The notes under the pieces were generated by a model. It saw only the letters and a program-made list of their open reading frames with translations, had not been told where the DNA came from and ran no database searches. Position numbers and translations under genes: made by a program. Source: Phymatolithon calcareum (lineage: Eukaryota > Rhodophyta > Florideophyceae > Hapalidiales). From it: a stretch of 64,000 bases of DNA. Location of the stretch: assembly GCA_977006965.1 (NCBI GenBank), contig OZ345354.1:1860001-1924000 (forward strand). Reading direction: 5' to 3'. Below, piece by piece: positions 30,422 to 40,264 of the stretch (positions are counted from its first letter, which is position 1; each line of letters starts with the position of its first letter).

Positions 30422-30977
30422 GAATACCTGGGATACCAGGAAACGGTGCATAGATATATCCTGGGGTCCCAGGGAATCTTTGTACACAAATCCTGGGATC
30501 CCAGGGAAAAGTTATGTCATAAATCCTGTGGCCCCAGGAATGATTGCAGTACGAAGGTGTTTTGCAACTCCTAAGCCCTTGTGTGCCTTGATCATAGAGT
30601 AACGCGTGTTGATCTGAATACCTGGGATACCAGGAAACGGTGCATAGATATATCCTGGGGTCCCAGGGAATCTTTGTACACAAATCCTGGGATCCCAGGG
30701 AAAAGTTATGTCATAAATCCTGTGGCCCCAGGAATGATTGCAGTACGAAGGTGTTTTGCAACTCCTAAGCCCTTGTGTGCCTTGATCATAGAGTAACGCG
30801 TGTTGATCTGAATACCTGGGATACCAGGAAACGGTGCATAGATATATCCTGGGGTCCCAGGGAATCTTTGTACACAAATCCTGGGATCCCAGGGAAAAGT
30901 TATGTCATAAATCCTGTGGCCCCAGGAATGATTGCAGTACGAAGGTGTTTTGCAACTCCTAATCCCTTGTGTGCCTT
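30422..30977. repeat. 194-bp tandem repeat, 2.9 copies
   Basis: Copies start at 30422, 30616 and 30810, with near-identical sequence. Each unit contains four short palindromes of CCTGGG...CCCAGG type (for example CCTGGGATCCCAGG). The long minus-strand frames across it are only repeats of the unit. The array lies just right of the Harbinger-like element, whose insertion site is the same palindrome type. Confidence 0.95.
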
Positions 30978-31163
30978 TCAGCAACAGCTGAGAAAGCAAT
31001 GTTAGGATCCCAGACATCATCGGAAACCCCTGGGTTCGTGGCCATACTCTTTTAGCATTCCAGTGTGGGGAGTAAAGTGCCATATGTTTGCCCCTCAGAG
31101 GACTTCTTGGCCATTCGTTACGAGGCGTTTCTCAGAAAATTTAATGGAGGTAATGTCGTCGAT

Positions 31164-32078
31164 CTAAATTCCAATGGCTTGTTTCACTTGAGCCCTCATC
31201 AGAGCTTGATCAGCTAGGCGAATCCAGCTATCTTGATCTTTGTACATTGCCAGCACATGGTGCTTGGCGTTGTATTTAGACGATTTTTTGTAATTTGCTC
31301 GCACTTTGTTTTTCTCGGTAAGTGAAGTGAAAGACTTCTCGTAGTCTTGTGCGGAAATGCTTTGAGTAACGTGCAGAAAAACAATAGAAATAACCTTCCG
31401 TCTTGAAAATTGGCGACGCCTGCGGCTTTTTTCATTTGCTGTCAACGTTCCTCTGTCACCACTGTTTCTCTCCGCAACGGTCCATCTCATCATGGGCTTG
31501 TGTACACCTTCCATGGAATCAGATGTTACCCACTGTCTGATGACATCACGTACCACCGTTGTTCTCAGCGGAATGCTGAAGTTGTTCTTGGTAGGATTGC
31601 CTGCTTTTGAGTTACTTAACTTCTGAACGAGGGGCGTTAGGCTTTTCTGTTGAAACGTCCCTTTGGAGTGCTGAGACGGTTCAACTTGGACTCGCCTCGA
31701 CTCAGCAATGACGGATATAAAGTTATTGACAACTTGATTCACAGCGTTTGCTCCCCGTCCCATATCCTCGGCTGAACAAATACGCGACGGTACATTCGCG
31801 ATCGGGGGTCTCAACTGCCCAGTTTTTTTGTCGACTCCAATGGAGAGCCATAGCGGTCCATCAAAAGAACTTCCAAACCAATCCGAGTGTTCTTCATTTG
31901 AAGTGGAATTCATTCGAGCGCGTGCGAGGTCATAGTCTCGCCATACAGAAATAACCATGTTCCCCCTTTGGGAAATGACCGCGTTCATCCGCTTATCCGG
32001 TACATACTGACCGAGCGGCTGCAACCTCCATTGCTGAGGGACTACTTGGGAATTCCCGGGCTCGCTAGCACTTGACAT
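31164..32078 (-). CDS. Unknown 304-aa protein inside the outer element
   Basis: An open frame from an ATG at 32078. I recognise no domain. The N-terminal third is mixed (VPQQWRLQPLGQYVPDKRM; FDGPLWLSIGVDKKTGQL); the C-terminal part is strongly basic (KSRRRRQFSRRKV; KNKVRANYKKSSKYNAKHH), which suggests nucleic-acid binding. It starts 57 bp inside the left flank of a MITE and sits within the 8.1-kb inverted-repeat region, so it may be a transposase relic or cargo. An intron near the basic region is possible but not needed. Confidence 0.45.
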   Translation of the reverse strand: MSSASEPGNSQVVPQQWRLQPLGQYVPDKRMNAVISQRGNMVISVWRDYDLARARMNSTSNEEHSDWFGSSFDGPLWLSIGVDKKTGQLRPPIANVPSRICSAEDMGRGANAVNQVVNNFISVIAESRRVQVEPSQHSKGTFQQKSLTPLVQKLSNSKAGNPTKNNFSIPLRTTVVRDVIRQWVTSDSMEGVHKPMMRWTVAERNSGDRGTLTANEKSRRRRQFSRRKVISIVFLHVTQSISAQDYEKSFTSLTEKNKVRANYKKSSKYNAKHHVLAMYKDQDSWIRLADQALMRAQVKQAIGI

Positions 32079-32135
32079 TTTTCGTGATTGGAGAAGATTG
32101 CGGCAGAGGCGCGGAAGGGTTAGCCTCAGTTATGC

Positions 32136-32492
32136 CAGGGGAATGTTATGGGGGGGAGTAACACTGATTTTTTTTGTTTCAAAACTTGTCTGCAAAAGCA
32201 TGACATTGATGTGCCGGCAAAAATTATGAGTTCAGGCTGTATCAATAATAACTCTTGTTTACAGAATATTTCTATTGTTTTTCACCACAAAATCGAATAC
32301 TGCAACGAGAGCGACCGCTACATTGGCAACTCCCAATGTTCCGGGAACGAGGGCCATATTTTCAGCTTTCATTCTCCTTTTTATGAAGCAATTAATCCCT
32401 GCAAAATTATATCAAACACACACTATAGACGCAAATCCAAAAAAGCGGTATGATAAGGGGTTCGTGTTACTCCCCCCCATAACACTCCCCTG
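32136..32492. mobile_element. MITE A (CAGGGG...GGGGGAGTAA family)
   Basis: 357 bp. The inverted ends match at 27 of 28 positions and begin CAGGGGAATGTTATGGGGGG. Immediately flanking 7-mers are GTTATGC and GTGATGC (6 of 7 identical), a likely decayed target duplication. No coding capacity. Confidence 0.85.
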
Positions 32493-32938
32493 GTGATGCT
32501 ATGCATACCGAAAGTAGTGCGTTTACAGTAGAAATTGAACGGCATTTGCGCAAGGGACAGAGCTGTTTGGGTCAAGTTCCCTTCTAACATAAAATCTAAA
32601 ATCTACGAATTATTTCCCCGGTCTAGAAACATTTATATCCTTTTGCTTAAAATTACCTCCTTTTTTGAAAAGTGTGTGATCAAAGTCCATATTATGGAGT
32701 GTCCCCGCAATGGCCCTGAGGGCCTGGAATCGCATGTCCACCAAGTGTCCCCCGGGTCAAATGATCCATAGATCTTTTCGCGTAGTCTGCAAACTTTCCC
32801 GGAAGTTTTCGATAATTATCGAAAACCATTAATGGCAAATCCAATTGGAAAGTTGAGTTAACTCAACTTTCTGTCGGCGCTGTCTTCTCGTCAGCTTTGT
32901 CCACTCATGGTACACTAAATGGTTATACAGTATGATAG

Positions 32939-33555
32939 CAGGGGAATGTTAGAGGGGGAGTAAAGCAACTATTTGATGTAACATAAATTTAAGTGGAAAA
33001 GGCGCAAGCGTTGTGCCAGGTAAATTATGAACATTTTCGGTATCAAAAAAATACCGTGAAAACAAAGAGCTCGCCGATGCAACAATCGGACGTTGGTAGT
33101 TGTTGGCCAATAGGAACGTTCAATGGCGACTGGGACGACGACATTTGGGATTACAGTGCACATGAGCGCTGTAAGAGTTGCTTTAGTTTGTACGGCTCTG
33201 ATAGGCGTTGTAATTGCTGGAGGAAATAAATGGAGAAAAATGTGATGTGGTCGCATGTGATAGGTTAATGCGAGGACGCTTAATACGGCCCTTTTGTGCA
33301 CTGCACACCGCGCTTAGTCCATAAGCATTAATTCCAGATATTTCTATCCACAAAATGTATCCTGCAACGAGAGCATCTCTCACATTGGGATTTCCCAATG
33401 TTCCAGAAAACTTACGGCTATTCTTCTATTTCATGCAAGATTCTATGATACCGTCGGACTCCACTCGCAATGTTTCATACGCGCGCAGCAATTTTCGATC
33501 ATAACAACCGGTATGATAGGGGGGTCTGCCTTACTCCCCCTCTAACATTCCCCTG
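32939..33555. mobile_element. MITE B, same family as MITE A
   Basis: 617 bp. Inverted ends of at least 25 bp are identical (CAGGGGAATGTTAGAGGGGG...). The left flank is ATGATAG; the right flank is interrupted by the next element and becomes ATGATAG once that element is removed, a perfect 7-bp (possibly 8-bp) duplication. No gene inside. Confidence 0.88.
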
Positions 33556-33561
33556 ATGATA

Positions 33562-34239
33562 CAGTACTCCCTTGCCAACTGGATATTCACTAACTGGATA
33601 TCCGCTCCAACTGGATACGACACGGCTCCACCAAGTTGGGACCCAATAAAATTTAATCAAATTTTAGGTTGAGGTGAATATTCTCCAAGTGGATATTGAA
33701 AACGGTCAGTCACGGCGCAGAAACCTATTTAACAATTAAATTTTTGATTGTACAAAGCTAATCACTGATGACGGCATGTGAATCACCTGGAATGCATCAT
33801 CACAAATCCTTGATGCAAATCAGCGTCATCAAAATACTGTAGTAGAAAAGTGGTGGTCAGTCGCCCTGGACAGGCAATCCGTACCCCAGCCTTCCTTTGA
33901 TCCTACATTCCTATCTGCCGTATCACCGAATCATGGGTTTGCTGACCCTCCAAGGCTCTTCTGGAGGACAAATTTGAGGTTGATTCTTCTGTAACTCGGG
34001 AAGCTCTCGAACTCCGCATGGTCGAAGGGACGTGCAGGCGAACTCGAGCGAACGCGCAAAGGCACCTACGTGTGGAGATAGCTCAAGCACAGAGGCAGAC
34101 CAAAATTTCCAGTTTTTTTAATAAACTTTAAGGTTTCCGATATGATATCAACTTATGATTCATCTCGGTAACTGAATAACCTCCACAACTGGATATGGAC
34201 CCTGTCTCCCGACAGTATCCACTTAGCGAGGGCTGACTG
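33562..34239. mobile_element. Pogo/Tigger-like MITE
   Basis: 678 bp flanked by TA (33560-33561 and 34240-34241). Inverted ends read CAGTACTCCCTTGCCAACTG and CAGTCAGCCCTCGCTAAGTG, imperfect but of the CAGTnnnCCCTCGnTA pattern of Tc1/mariner pogo-type elements. Internal copies of AACTGGATAT occur at the left end. No transposase is visible. Confidence 0.75.
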
Positions 34240-34241
34240 TA

Positions 34242-34771
34242 GCTTCTCTATTTTTCGAAGACAAAATCCCGTTTCACAGCTATTTGTCACGAGAAATGGG
34301 CTCGTCCAACCAAGAGTCTCCATGCGTCCACGGAGCAAACGTCCGTTAGGTGCGGAATATGAAACAAACGAGGGCAGAACAAGCGGTTAAGTAAGGAAGT
34401 TGTCCAGCCCCAACGGCCCTCAACGAATTCATTTCGCAAAATAAAGTTCTTTTCTGACCCGACAAAAATCTGCTGGCCCAGCTGCCAAATGCTGACAGTA
34501 CAGAACAATGTCATAACACCACGGGTGCCTCGTGGTCATTTTAGTAATTTCCTCAAAATAAAATTAAAACTTGCCGACACAACAAACATGACAAAAACCC
34601 TAGTGACAAAAATTACCAATGCCATCCAACCGATTGGCAGCCTATCCGTCAAATAAGATCAGCATTTATGTGACATCAGCTCAACAATATCCTCCACCTC
34701 GCTGGTGTAACATCTTTTTCCTTATTAACCCCGCCCCGACCACCACCACCACCACCGTGAAGAATCATGTA
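34242..34771. other. Right end of the outer element and upstream region of the C2 gene
   Basis: No gene is recognised. The outer right inverted repeat ends at 34552. The remaining 220 bp before the C2 gene includes a CCA/CAC microsatellite (34739-34757). Confidence 0.4.
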
Positions 34772-36490
34772 ATGGCTGCTACTGGCAAGGACGTCGAAGT
34801 CCGCGTGATGCGTGCTGATGGCCTTGATAGAGCGAATGTCGTGAACCACCTCTCTGACCCGTATGCGAAGCTCACACATTTACGCGGAGAAGTGCCTGTT
34901 CCTCCAGTTCAATGCGAAGATGGGAGCAATCCGTCAGATAAAACCAGTACGTGCGACAACACTCTCGCCCCGCGCTGGTACCAGTCCTTCTTCCTGAACG
35001 ACGTGCAGGAGAAAGATGTCTTACGTGTCGAAGTCATCGACGAGAACCTTATTCGAAATGACATTCCACTTGGCTCTGTTAATATTGTTCTTGAGGAAGC
35101 ACTGGCCCATACGGAAAAAATTTTACATTTCGATACTTCTGCAATTCCACGCAATGTTGCGGCGGACGTCAAGGACGCTGAACATCTAAGTCCCCAGTAC
35201 CACAGTTCCCATGGAAGCTCATGCATGGTTAATTTAGGCTCTAATGACGCTGCACATACGCTTCCACAGCGCTTCGGGTCTACGCCGCACGTTGCACCGG
35301 CGACGAGTTCACAATCGCTCTGCGGACGAGAGTCAAATTGCCCGACATTTTGTGTGAATGCGTCGGGTCTGATTGAGGCAGATGCAAAACTTCAAAACGC
35401 GCTCGCTCGTCAATACCCGTTATCAAGAAAAGGGCATATTTGGATAGCCATCGTGGATCGCACGATGGTTGACGGGTTGTCGAAAACGGTTGTGGCACAG
35501 AAATATACTCAGATTGTAAACAACCGTATCGGCCACTCAATGAATATCCATCAAAATACCACGTTATGCGATTCCGCCTTCGGTAAGCGCCTATTCTTCG
35601 TTCTGGACCATGTTACCAATGCCACGAAAAGGATACACCCGGCTCTGAATGCTGCCGTTCTACATCCAATTCAGAACGCGCTCAGTGAGCATCCTACGTG
35701 GAAAGTTGACATGCTGTATGTGGACGAGATTTTTGGGATGAAGAGACAGCCCTGGAATAAAAAACACCCGGCTGCGCAGAAGATTTTTTCAGGTCTTCTT
35801 TCGATTCCCATCCGGAAGTGCATAGCGATTCAACACTCGTATCTTTACGCTGGTTTCTTCAAGGAGTTTCGGCATAGCCTGGAAAAAACTGAAGGGCACG
35901 TACTCTGTGGCGAAGATTTTGTCGGTATAACGAACGGCGGCATCCGTAACAAAAAGGCGAGGATGTTCACATACGTGATAATGCAAGCAAATCCTCCGCA
36001 TCCGGCGTGCCTGTATTTTGCGGAGACCGGTGCGAAATTCTTCCAGGACATGCAGAGTAAACGTAAGTTGATGCTCTTCTTCCAATCAGTCAACCTGAAC
36101 ACCAGCTAGCGGCATTTTCCTCAACTAACATGTAACTCCTTATGGATCATTGCACTCTGGTTTTTAGATGCTATGCACTCTAGTGCGGCGAAGGAAGTGG
36201 TTTACGCTGGGGAATTCCACTTTCGAAAGCGTCAATATCCGTGGGAGCCTCCTATAAGACTTGTTCTGGATAATAATTCGGGAACATATGCCCCGGATGC
36301 AGCCGACCTCCCCAAAATACGGGACTTATTCGAGCGTAACTTTCCAGGGCTTCCTGTGCAAGTCCTCGACTTCTCAGACCCTCTTCTCGAAAAGTACACC
36401 CGCGCTGTTTATCGACGCCCTTCGAAAAATGATATCGATGTCAATGTTGATGAGGTGACAAGCCGCGACAATTCGAGACGAAAAGGGTGA
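34772..36490 (+). CDS. C2-domain protein with a conserved C-terminal family domain
   Basis: Exons 34772-36062 and 36168-36490 join in phase 1 across a 105-nt GT-AG intron (GTAAGT...TTTTTAG); 537 aa. Residues 5-110 form a C2-like domain (DVEVRVMRADGLDRANVVNH, DPYAKL, RWYQSFFLNDVQEKDVLRVE, DIPLGSVNI), which may bind membrane lipids; its Asp set looks incomplete. The second half, spanning the splice, carries RRKCIAIQHSYL-like text and, after the join, KHAMHSSAAKEVVYAGEFHF and LVLDNNSGTYAPDAADLPKI, a block I associate with uncharacterised large proteins of fungi and protists. The frame opens 51 codons earlier (ATG at 34619) but that part is low-complexity. Function unknown. Confidence 0.75.
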
Positions 36491-37160
36491 CGCAATTGAG
36501 AAGAAAAATCAGGCAAAGTTTCCATATGTTTACCTTAGGAATGATGATGAACAGCAACGTGACTAAGAAAACGGACAGCAATTTGTGGGTTGAGTTGCCG
36601 TACAGGCAAGATAGAGTTAAAAAGGGTTTGGGGCAAAGCAGGGATGCATAAGCGGGGAGCTTAACAGTAATTGCTTTATATGATATTGATCATGAAGGTG
36701 TGAAAGTGTAGGTAAGACGATGAACCTCTCGACGCGGCAGCAGCGCACGATCGTAGGTTAAGTACTAATTAAGCTATCAATTCTCGTTGGGATGCGTTTG
36801 CCATGGTGTGCGCAACGATGCCCATAATAGCACATGCGTTTCCTGATATGGTATGTGCGCTCGGACTTTGCCGCGCAAAGCTTTGGCGCGGCACTCACAC
36901 AATTATACGTCACTGCTTTTCAGACGGAAAGCTCTGAAAGAAAATTATCCCTATCAACAGGTGGAATGAAAATAAAATGAACTCGAATAGTCACCAACCC
37001 ATACTGTTGCTCGTAAAATTGACTACCCGATCACATTGTAGAGCCACTTCGTTACGTCCACGTACTTTGTCGCCTAGCCACCGCCTCTTCATAGGCAAGC
37101 GGATTTCTGTGTCTTTTGAAATGATTATCAAGACTGTTCGCCGCGAGACAATGTGAACAA
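36491..37160. other. Intergenic region
   Basis: Nothing recognised. It is presumably the 3' regions of the convergent C2 and tryptophan dioxygenase genes. Confidence 0.5.
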
Positions 37161-38441
37161 TTAGCAGAATGTCCAGTCAATTTCATCGCCACCACCACCA
37201 ATCTCAAACATCGTCCTGTCGTACTTCTCAACCGAGTGAAAGTACTTCATCTGATCCCTAACCTCGCTCGGTAGATCCGGAAGAAGACGTCTCGGAATGA
37301 GCAATGTAGACATGTTGGCAATATCAGAAAATACCTTGTAAGAATCAACGGTTTGCTTGAGATATCCATGTCCCAAGCTACCACCTGTCCCCATCTTGAC
37401 TCCAATCATTCTATGAACCATCTGCGAATGCCGATATCTCCACTGATTAAGACTCTCGTCCACATCGACGAGCATGTGAAGCAATCTCGCTGGAAGTTGC
37501 AACATTGGTTCGTCCTGGTACAACATGATCATTAACGATGCAGATGTGGCACGAAAGCCCAGACGACGACTTTTCTGCGCTACAAGACTGTCATGCACTT
37601 CTCGGACGTACACAGACTCAAAATTACGGAAGGTGCTTTGCAATTCGCGCAGAGCCTCGTTACGGTCCTCCGGTTCCAGTTGTTGATAAATGTTCTCACG
37701 CTCGACTTCAAACATTCGCTTCACGGCTCCCTCATAGCTCTTCTGGAAATTGTAGCCTCTGAATTCGCGGAACGGGATATTTCGCAGCCATCGTTCGACA
37801 TAGTCGAAAAGACTAGGTTCCTGCTGCACTTTGCGCAATATTGTCTGATGTTCCTCTGGAATGTTGCGTATCCACCGTGCGTTGATGCGCTGCTCCGGCT
37901 TGACGCCAATTTTCATTTCTATCACGCGAAATTGAAATGATTGAAAACCAGATGCCGGGAAGAGATAGTCACGGAAGTCAAGAAACTCTTGCGGTGTCAT
38001 GGTCTCCAGAACACGAATTTGGTCGTTTAGTAATTTGAGAATTTCACGAATACGAGTTAAACGGTGCAATGCGAGCGAAATACTCTTCTCGCCAATGTTA
38101 AGCTTCGCCAAAATTTCAAGCACGGAATTGAGCTCCAGAATAAGCTGTTTGAACCATAACTCGTAGGTTTGGTGCACGGTGATGAAGAGATGTTCATCAT
38201 GACATGGGTCTCCAGCCTTGTCGGATACAGGATGCTGAGCGCTGAGCAGCTTGTTCAATTGCAGATATTCAGGGTAGTACAAAGGTTTCTTCTTTGCATG
38301 AGCGGCGACAACTTTTTCCACTTTCATGGCGACTTTCTCGCCGTCGGGAAGACTTGTGGCTTCAATGTCAGCTTCATCCGTGACCGGGGTGGACGAAGCT
38401 GTTGAGGCATAGAATGAATGGCCGGAGAATGGGCAGGCCAT
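37161..38441 (-). CDS. TDO2: Tryptophan 2,3-dioxygenase
   Basis: Haem enzyme that opens the indole ring of L-tryptophan to N-formylkynurenine, the first step of the kynurenine route. 426 aa, one exon, start at the ATG at 38441 (MACPFSGHS). Motifs: YLQLNKLLSAQHPVSDKAGD, HDEHLFITVHQTYELWFKQL (substrate-pocket His and Phe), the SGFQSFQFRVIEMKIG segment, and near the C-terminus QWRYRHSQMVHRMIG (proximal haem His region) with GTGGSLGHGYLKQTV. The length matches animal and bacterial TDO plus an N-terminal extension of about 50 residues, which lacks clear targeting character. The enzyme is uncommon in plants. Confidence 0.95.
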   Translation of the reverse strand: MACPFSGHSFYASTASSTPVTDEADIEATSLPDGEKVAMKVEKVVAAHAKKKPLYYPEYLQLNKLLSAQHPVSDKAGDPCHDEHLFITVHQTYELWFKQLILELNSVLEILAKLNIGEKSISLALHRLTRIREILKLLNDQIRVLETMTPQEFLDFRDYLFPASGFQSFQFRVIEMKIGVKPEQRINARWIRNIPEEHQTILRKVQQEPSLFDYVERWLRNIPFREFRGYNFQKSYEGAVKRMFEVERENIYQQLEPEDRNEALRELQSTFRNFESVYVREVHDSLVAQKSRRLGFRATSASLMIMLYQDEPMLQLPARLLHMLVDVDESLNQWRYRHSQMVHRMIGVKMGTGGSLGHGYLKQTVDSYKVFSDIANMSTLLIPRRLLPDLPSEVRDQMKYFHSVEKYDRTMFEIGGGGDEIDWTFC

Positions 38442-39664
38442 TTCCAAAGTGCAGCAAGCCCAAAAGTTTTCACGAAGCTACACGTTGTCGGTGGACGGGC
38501 GACAACAAGCGAGATGGAGAGAGTGTATTGCGACGGAAATTGAATTTGAGAGCAGTCGGTGCACCAATGAGCAAATGTGGTCTGAGGGTTGCGCACAAAG
38601 TTGGCAACAGATCTGTGGGTGCCGTTGTACTTAAAAGTGAAAAGTACTGTACTGTACTGTACTGTCCTGTATCCGTATCCGAATTTGGGATAATCGTGAT
38701 TGAGTGAAAATTTGGGACAAATGTCCCCCTATGGGGCGGAGATGTGCCCATCATAAATTTTACTGTTCCCAACCAACGATATCGCCCTTTCGAATGTCAT
38801 GTCTGTCCTCACACCAATGAGCATTGTGTTTCCCCGGCATAAACCCTTGCGTCATTCAACGGCCGCCACAATAGTGGTGTGTCTGTAATTGAGCAGCATA
38901 CCTCGTCCACAGCCCAGCGCCCCAACCGGAGTCAATCTGCACACCACTCATCGTGATGCAATTCACCACACAGCCTACGTCACTGCTGATCGGTAAGGTT
39001 ACCGTAGGTTGCACACTTGAGCTATCGGAACCCTGCATTACTTTTTTTCCTGCTATTCTGCACTACACTAAAATCTTCAAGTTACAGTACGCTATTCTGG
39101 TGCCTTCGGTTCTACGGATCACGACAAATACCTGTACTGGCGGTACATGTACCGCCTCCGAGCTACTTGTTCCACAAAATCAATGAGGGAGAGTGAATGT
39201 AAATTTTACATAATATTCTTAGATTTGCTCTGGTGCGCAGAAGAGCAGTGCCGGAAAAGCTGCCATGGCATTGCATGCAATGATTTTTGTATTTCGCACA
39301 GAAAATAAAACACATTGCGTGCAATATTCTACAGTACTGTACGGAGACTCCTCTTTTTGATCAGCATTGATACAGTACATTGCACATTATAGAGCTGTTT
39401 GTTTCCCGGAATCGCACCAAAAAGGGCTACAGCGTTGTTGTTCTAGCAAACAACGAGGCTAACAACAGATGTTTTGAGTCCTCTATCGGCCCTTATCGAC
39501 ATTCAGTATAGCTCACCCGCAGCAGAACGTGTAAAATTTAAGGTATGCACGGGTGGGTGCGAGAATGATCACGTATTAATAGCGGTAATGCTCCCCGGTG
39601 TCGACGGGCGAGGAGACAGACGAGAAGACTGCTCTACGCAAAGTTCTTTCAAGAAGCTTGAATC
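38442..39664. other. Intergenic region with TACTG microsatellite
   Basis: No gene recognised. A TACTG tract lies at 38643-38667 and a small hairpin GGCGGTACATGTACCGCC at about 39130-39150. Confidence 0.5.
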
Positions 39665-40264
39665 ATGCCAAGCTCGTCTCAAGAGGGCAAGGGATGCATC
39701 CCGAGCGTGTTGCATTTAGCCAACGTCCTAGTTGTTGTATCCACGATGATGTTGGTGGTCTCAGCGGCGGCAGTGGACAGCCGCGCTGCTGCAATCAGCC
39801 CATACAAGGCACAGATCGCGCGGGCTATACAGTTGACACCGTCTGTGAAAAGGTCGAGGTATTACCAACTCCATGTTGGGAAAGAAGTAATGAAAGCCGA
39901 CATCCACCAGGTGAAACGCTGGCGTCGCAACTGGAATAACCGTAAGCGCCTCAGGTAGGTTCTCATGACTCCCGAATTTCGAAGCTTTGCCCGCTCGGCC
40001 ACACGTGAATTGCGATCCATGATAACGAGCAATCCCGGTATTGGGTGGGTTCGCGAAGTTCGAAGAACAGCGATGGCGATTGGCAGAGACTTAAGGGAGG
40101 TTACAGAGGGGGTGGACGGAAGAGTGGTAAGGGGAGTAGTGAACATGTTGAGGGAGATTGTAGAGGGTGCGCGAGAGATCGAAGAGCTGGCTTCAAACTT
40201 GGGCTGGGATGAAGTTTTTGAGTTTGTCAGCTTGTTGGTGGATGAGGGTGGCCTGGTGGTATAG
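39665..40264 (+). CDS. Small unknown protein(s): two same-frame ORFs split by one TAG
   Basis: 39665-39958 encodes 97 aa with a signal-anchor-like segment (VLHLANVLVVVSTMMLVVSA) followed by a basic helix (VKRWRRNWNNRKRLR). After TAG, GTT and CTC, the same frame restarts at an ATG (39965) and runs 99 aa to 40264 as a helical, charged segment (REVRRTAMAIGRDLREVTEG; NMLREIVEGAREIEELASNL). I recognise no family. It may be one gene with an in-frame stop, a gene plus 3' open frame, or a dicistron. Confidence 0.4.

Larger units (their letters stand above)
26409..34552. mobile_element. 8.1-kb region bounded by 39-bp inverted repeats (outer transposon)
   Basis: Left end 26409-26447 and right end 34514-34552 are inverted copies with about two mismatches (begin GGAAATTACTAAAATGACCA). 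AAAATAAA flanks both sides (26401-26408 and 34555-34562), a possible 8-bp target duplication, though it is low-complexity and offset by 2 nt on the right. Inside lie a Harbinger-like element, a tandem array, an unknown ORF and three MITEs. Subtracting the insertions leaves about 3 kb. No transposase was recognised for the outer element; the 304-aa ORF at 31164-32078 is the only candidate cargo or transposase. Confidence 0.7.

Noticed and set aside
30381-31083. Repeated minus-strand frames of 100-125 codons with recurring text
   Set aside because: They are translations of the 194-bp tandem repeat, not independent genes.
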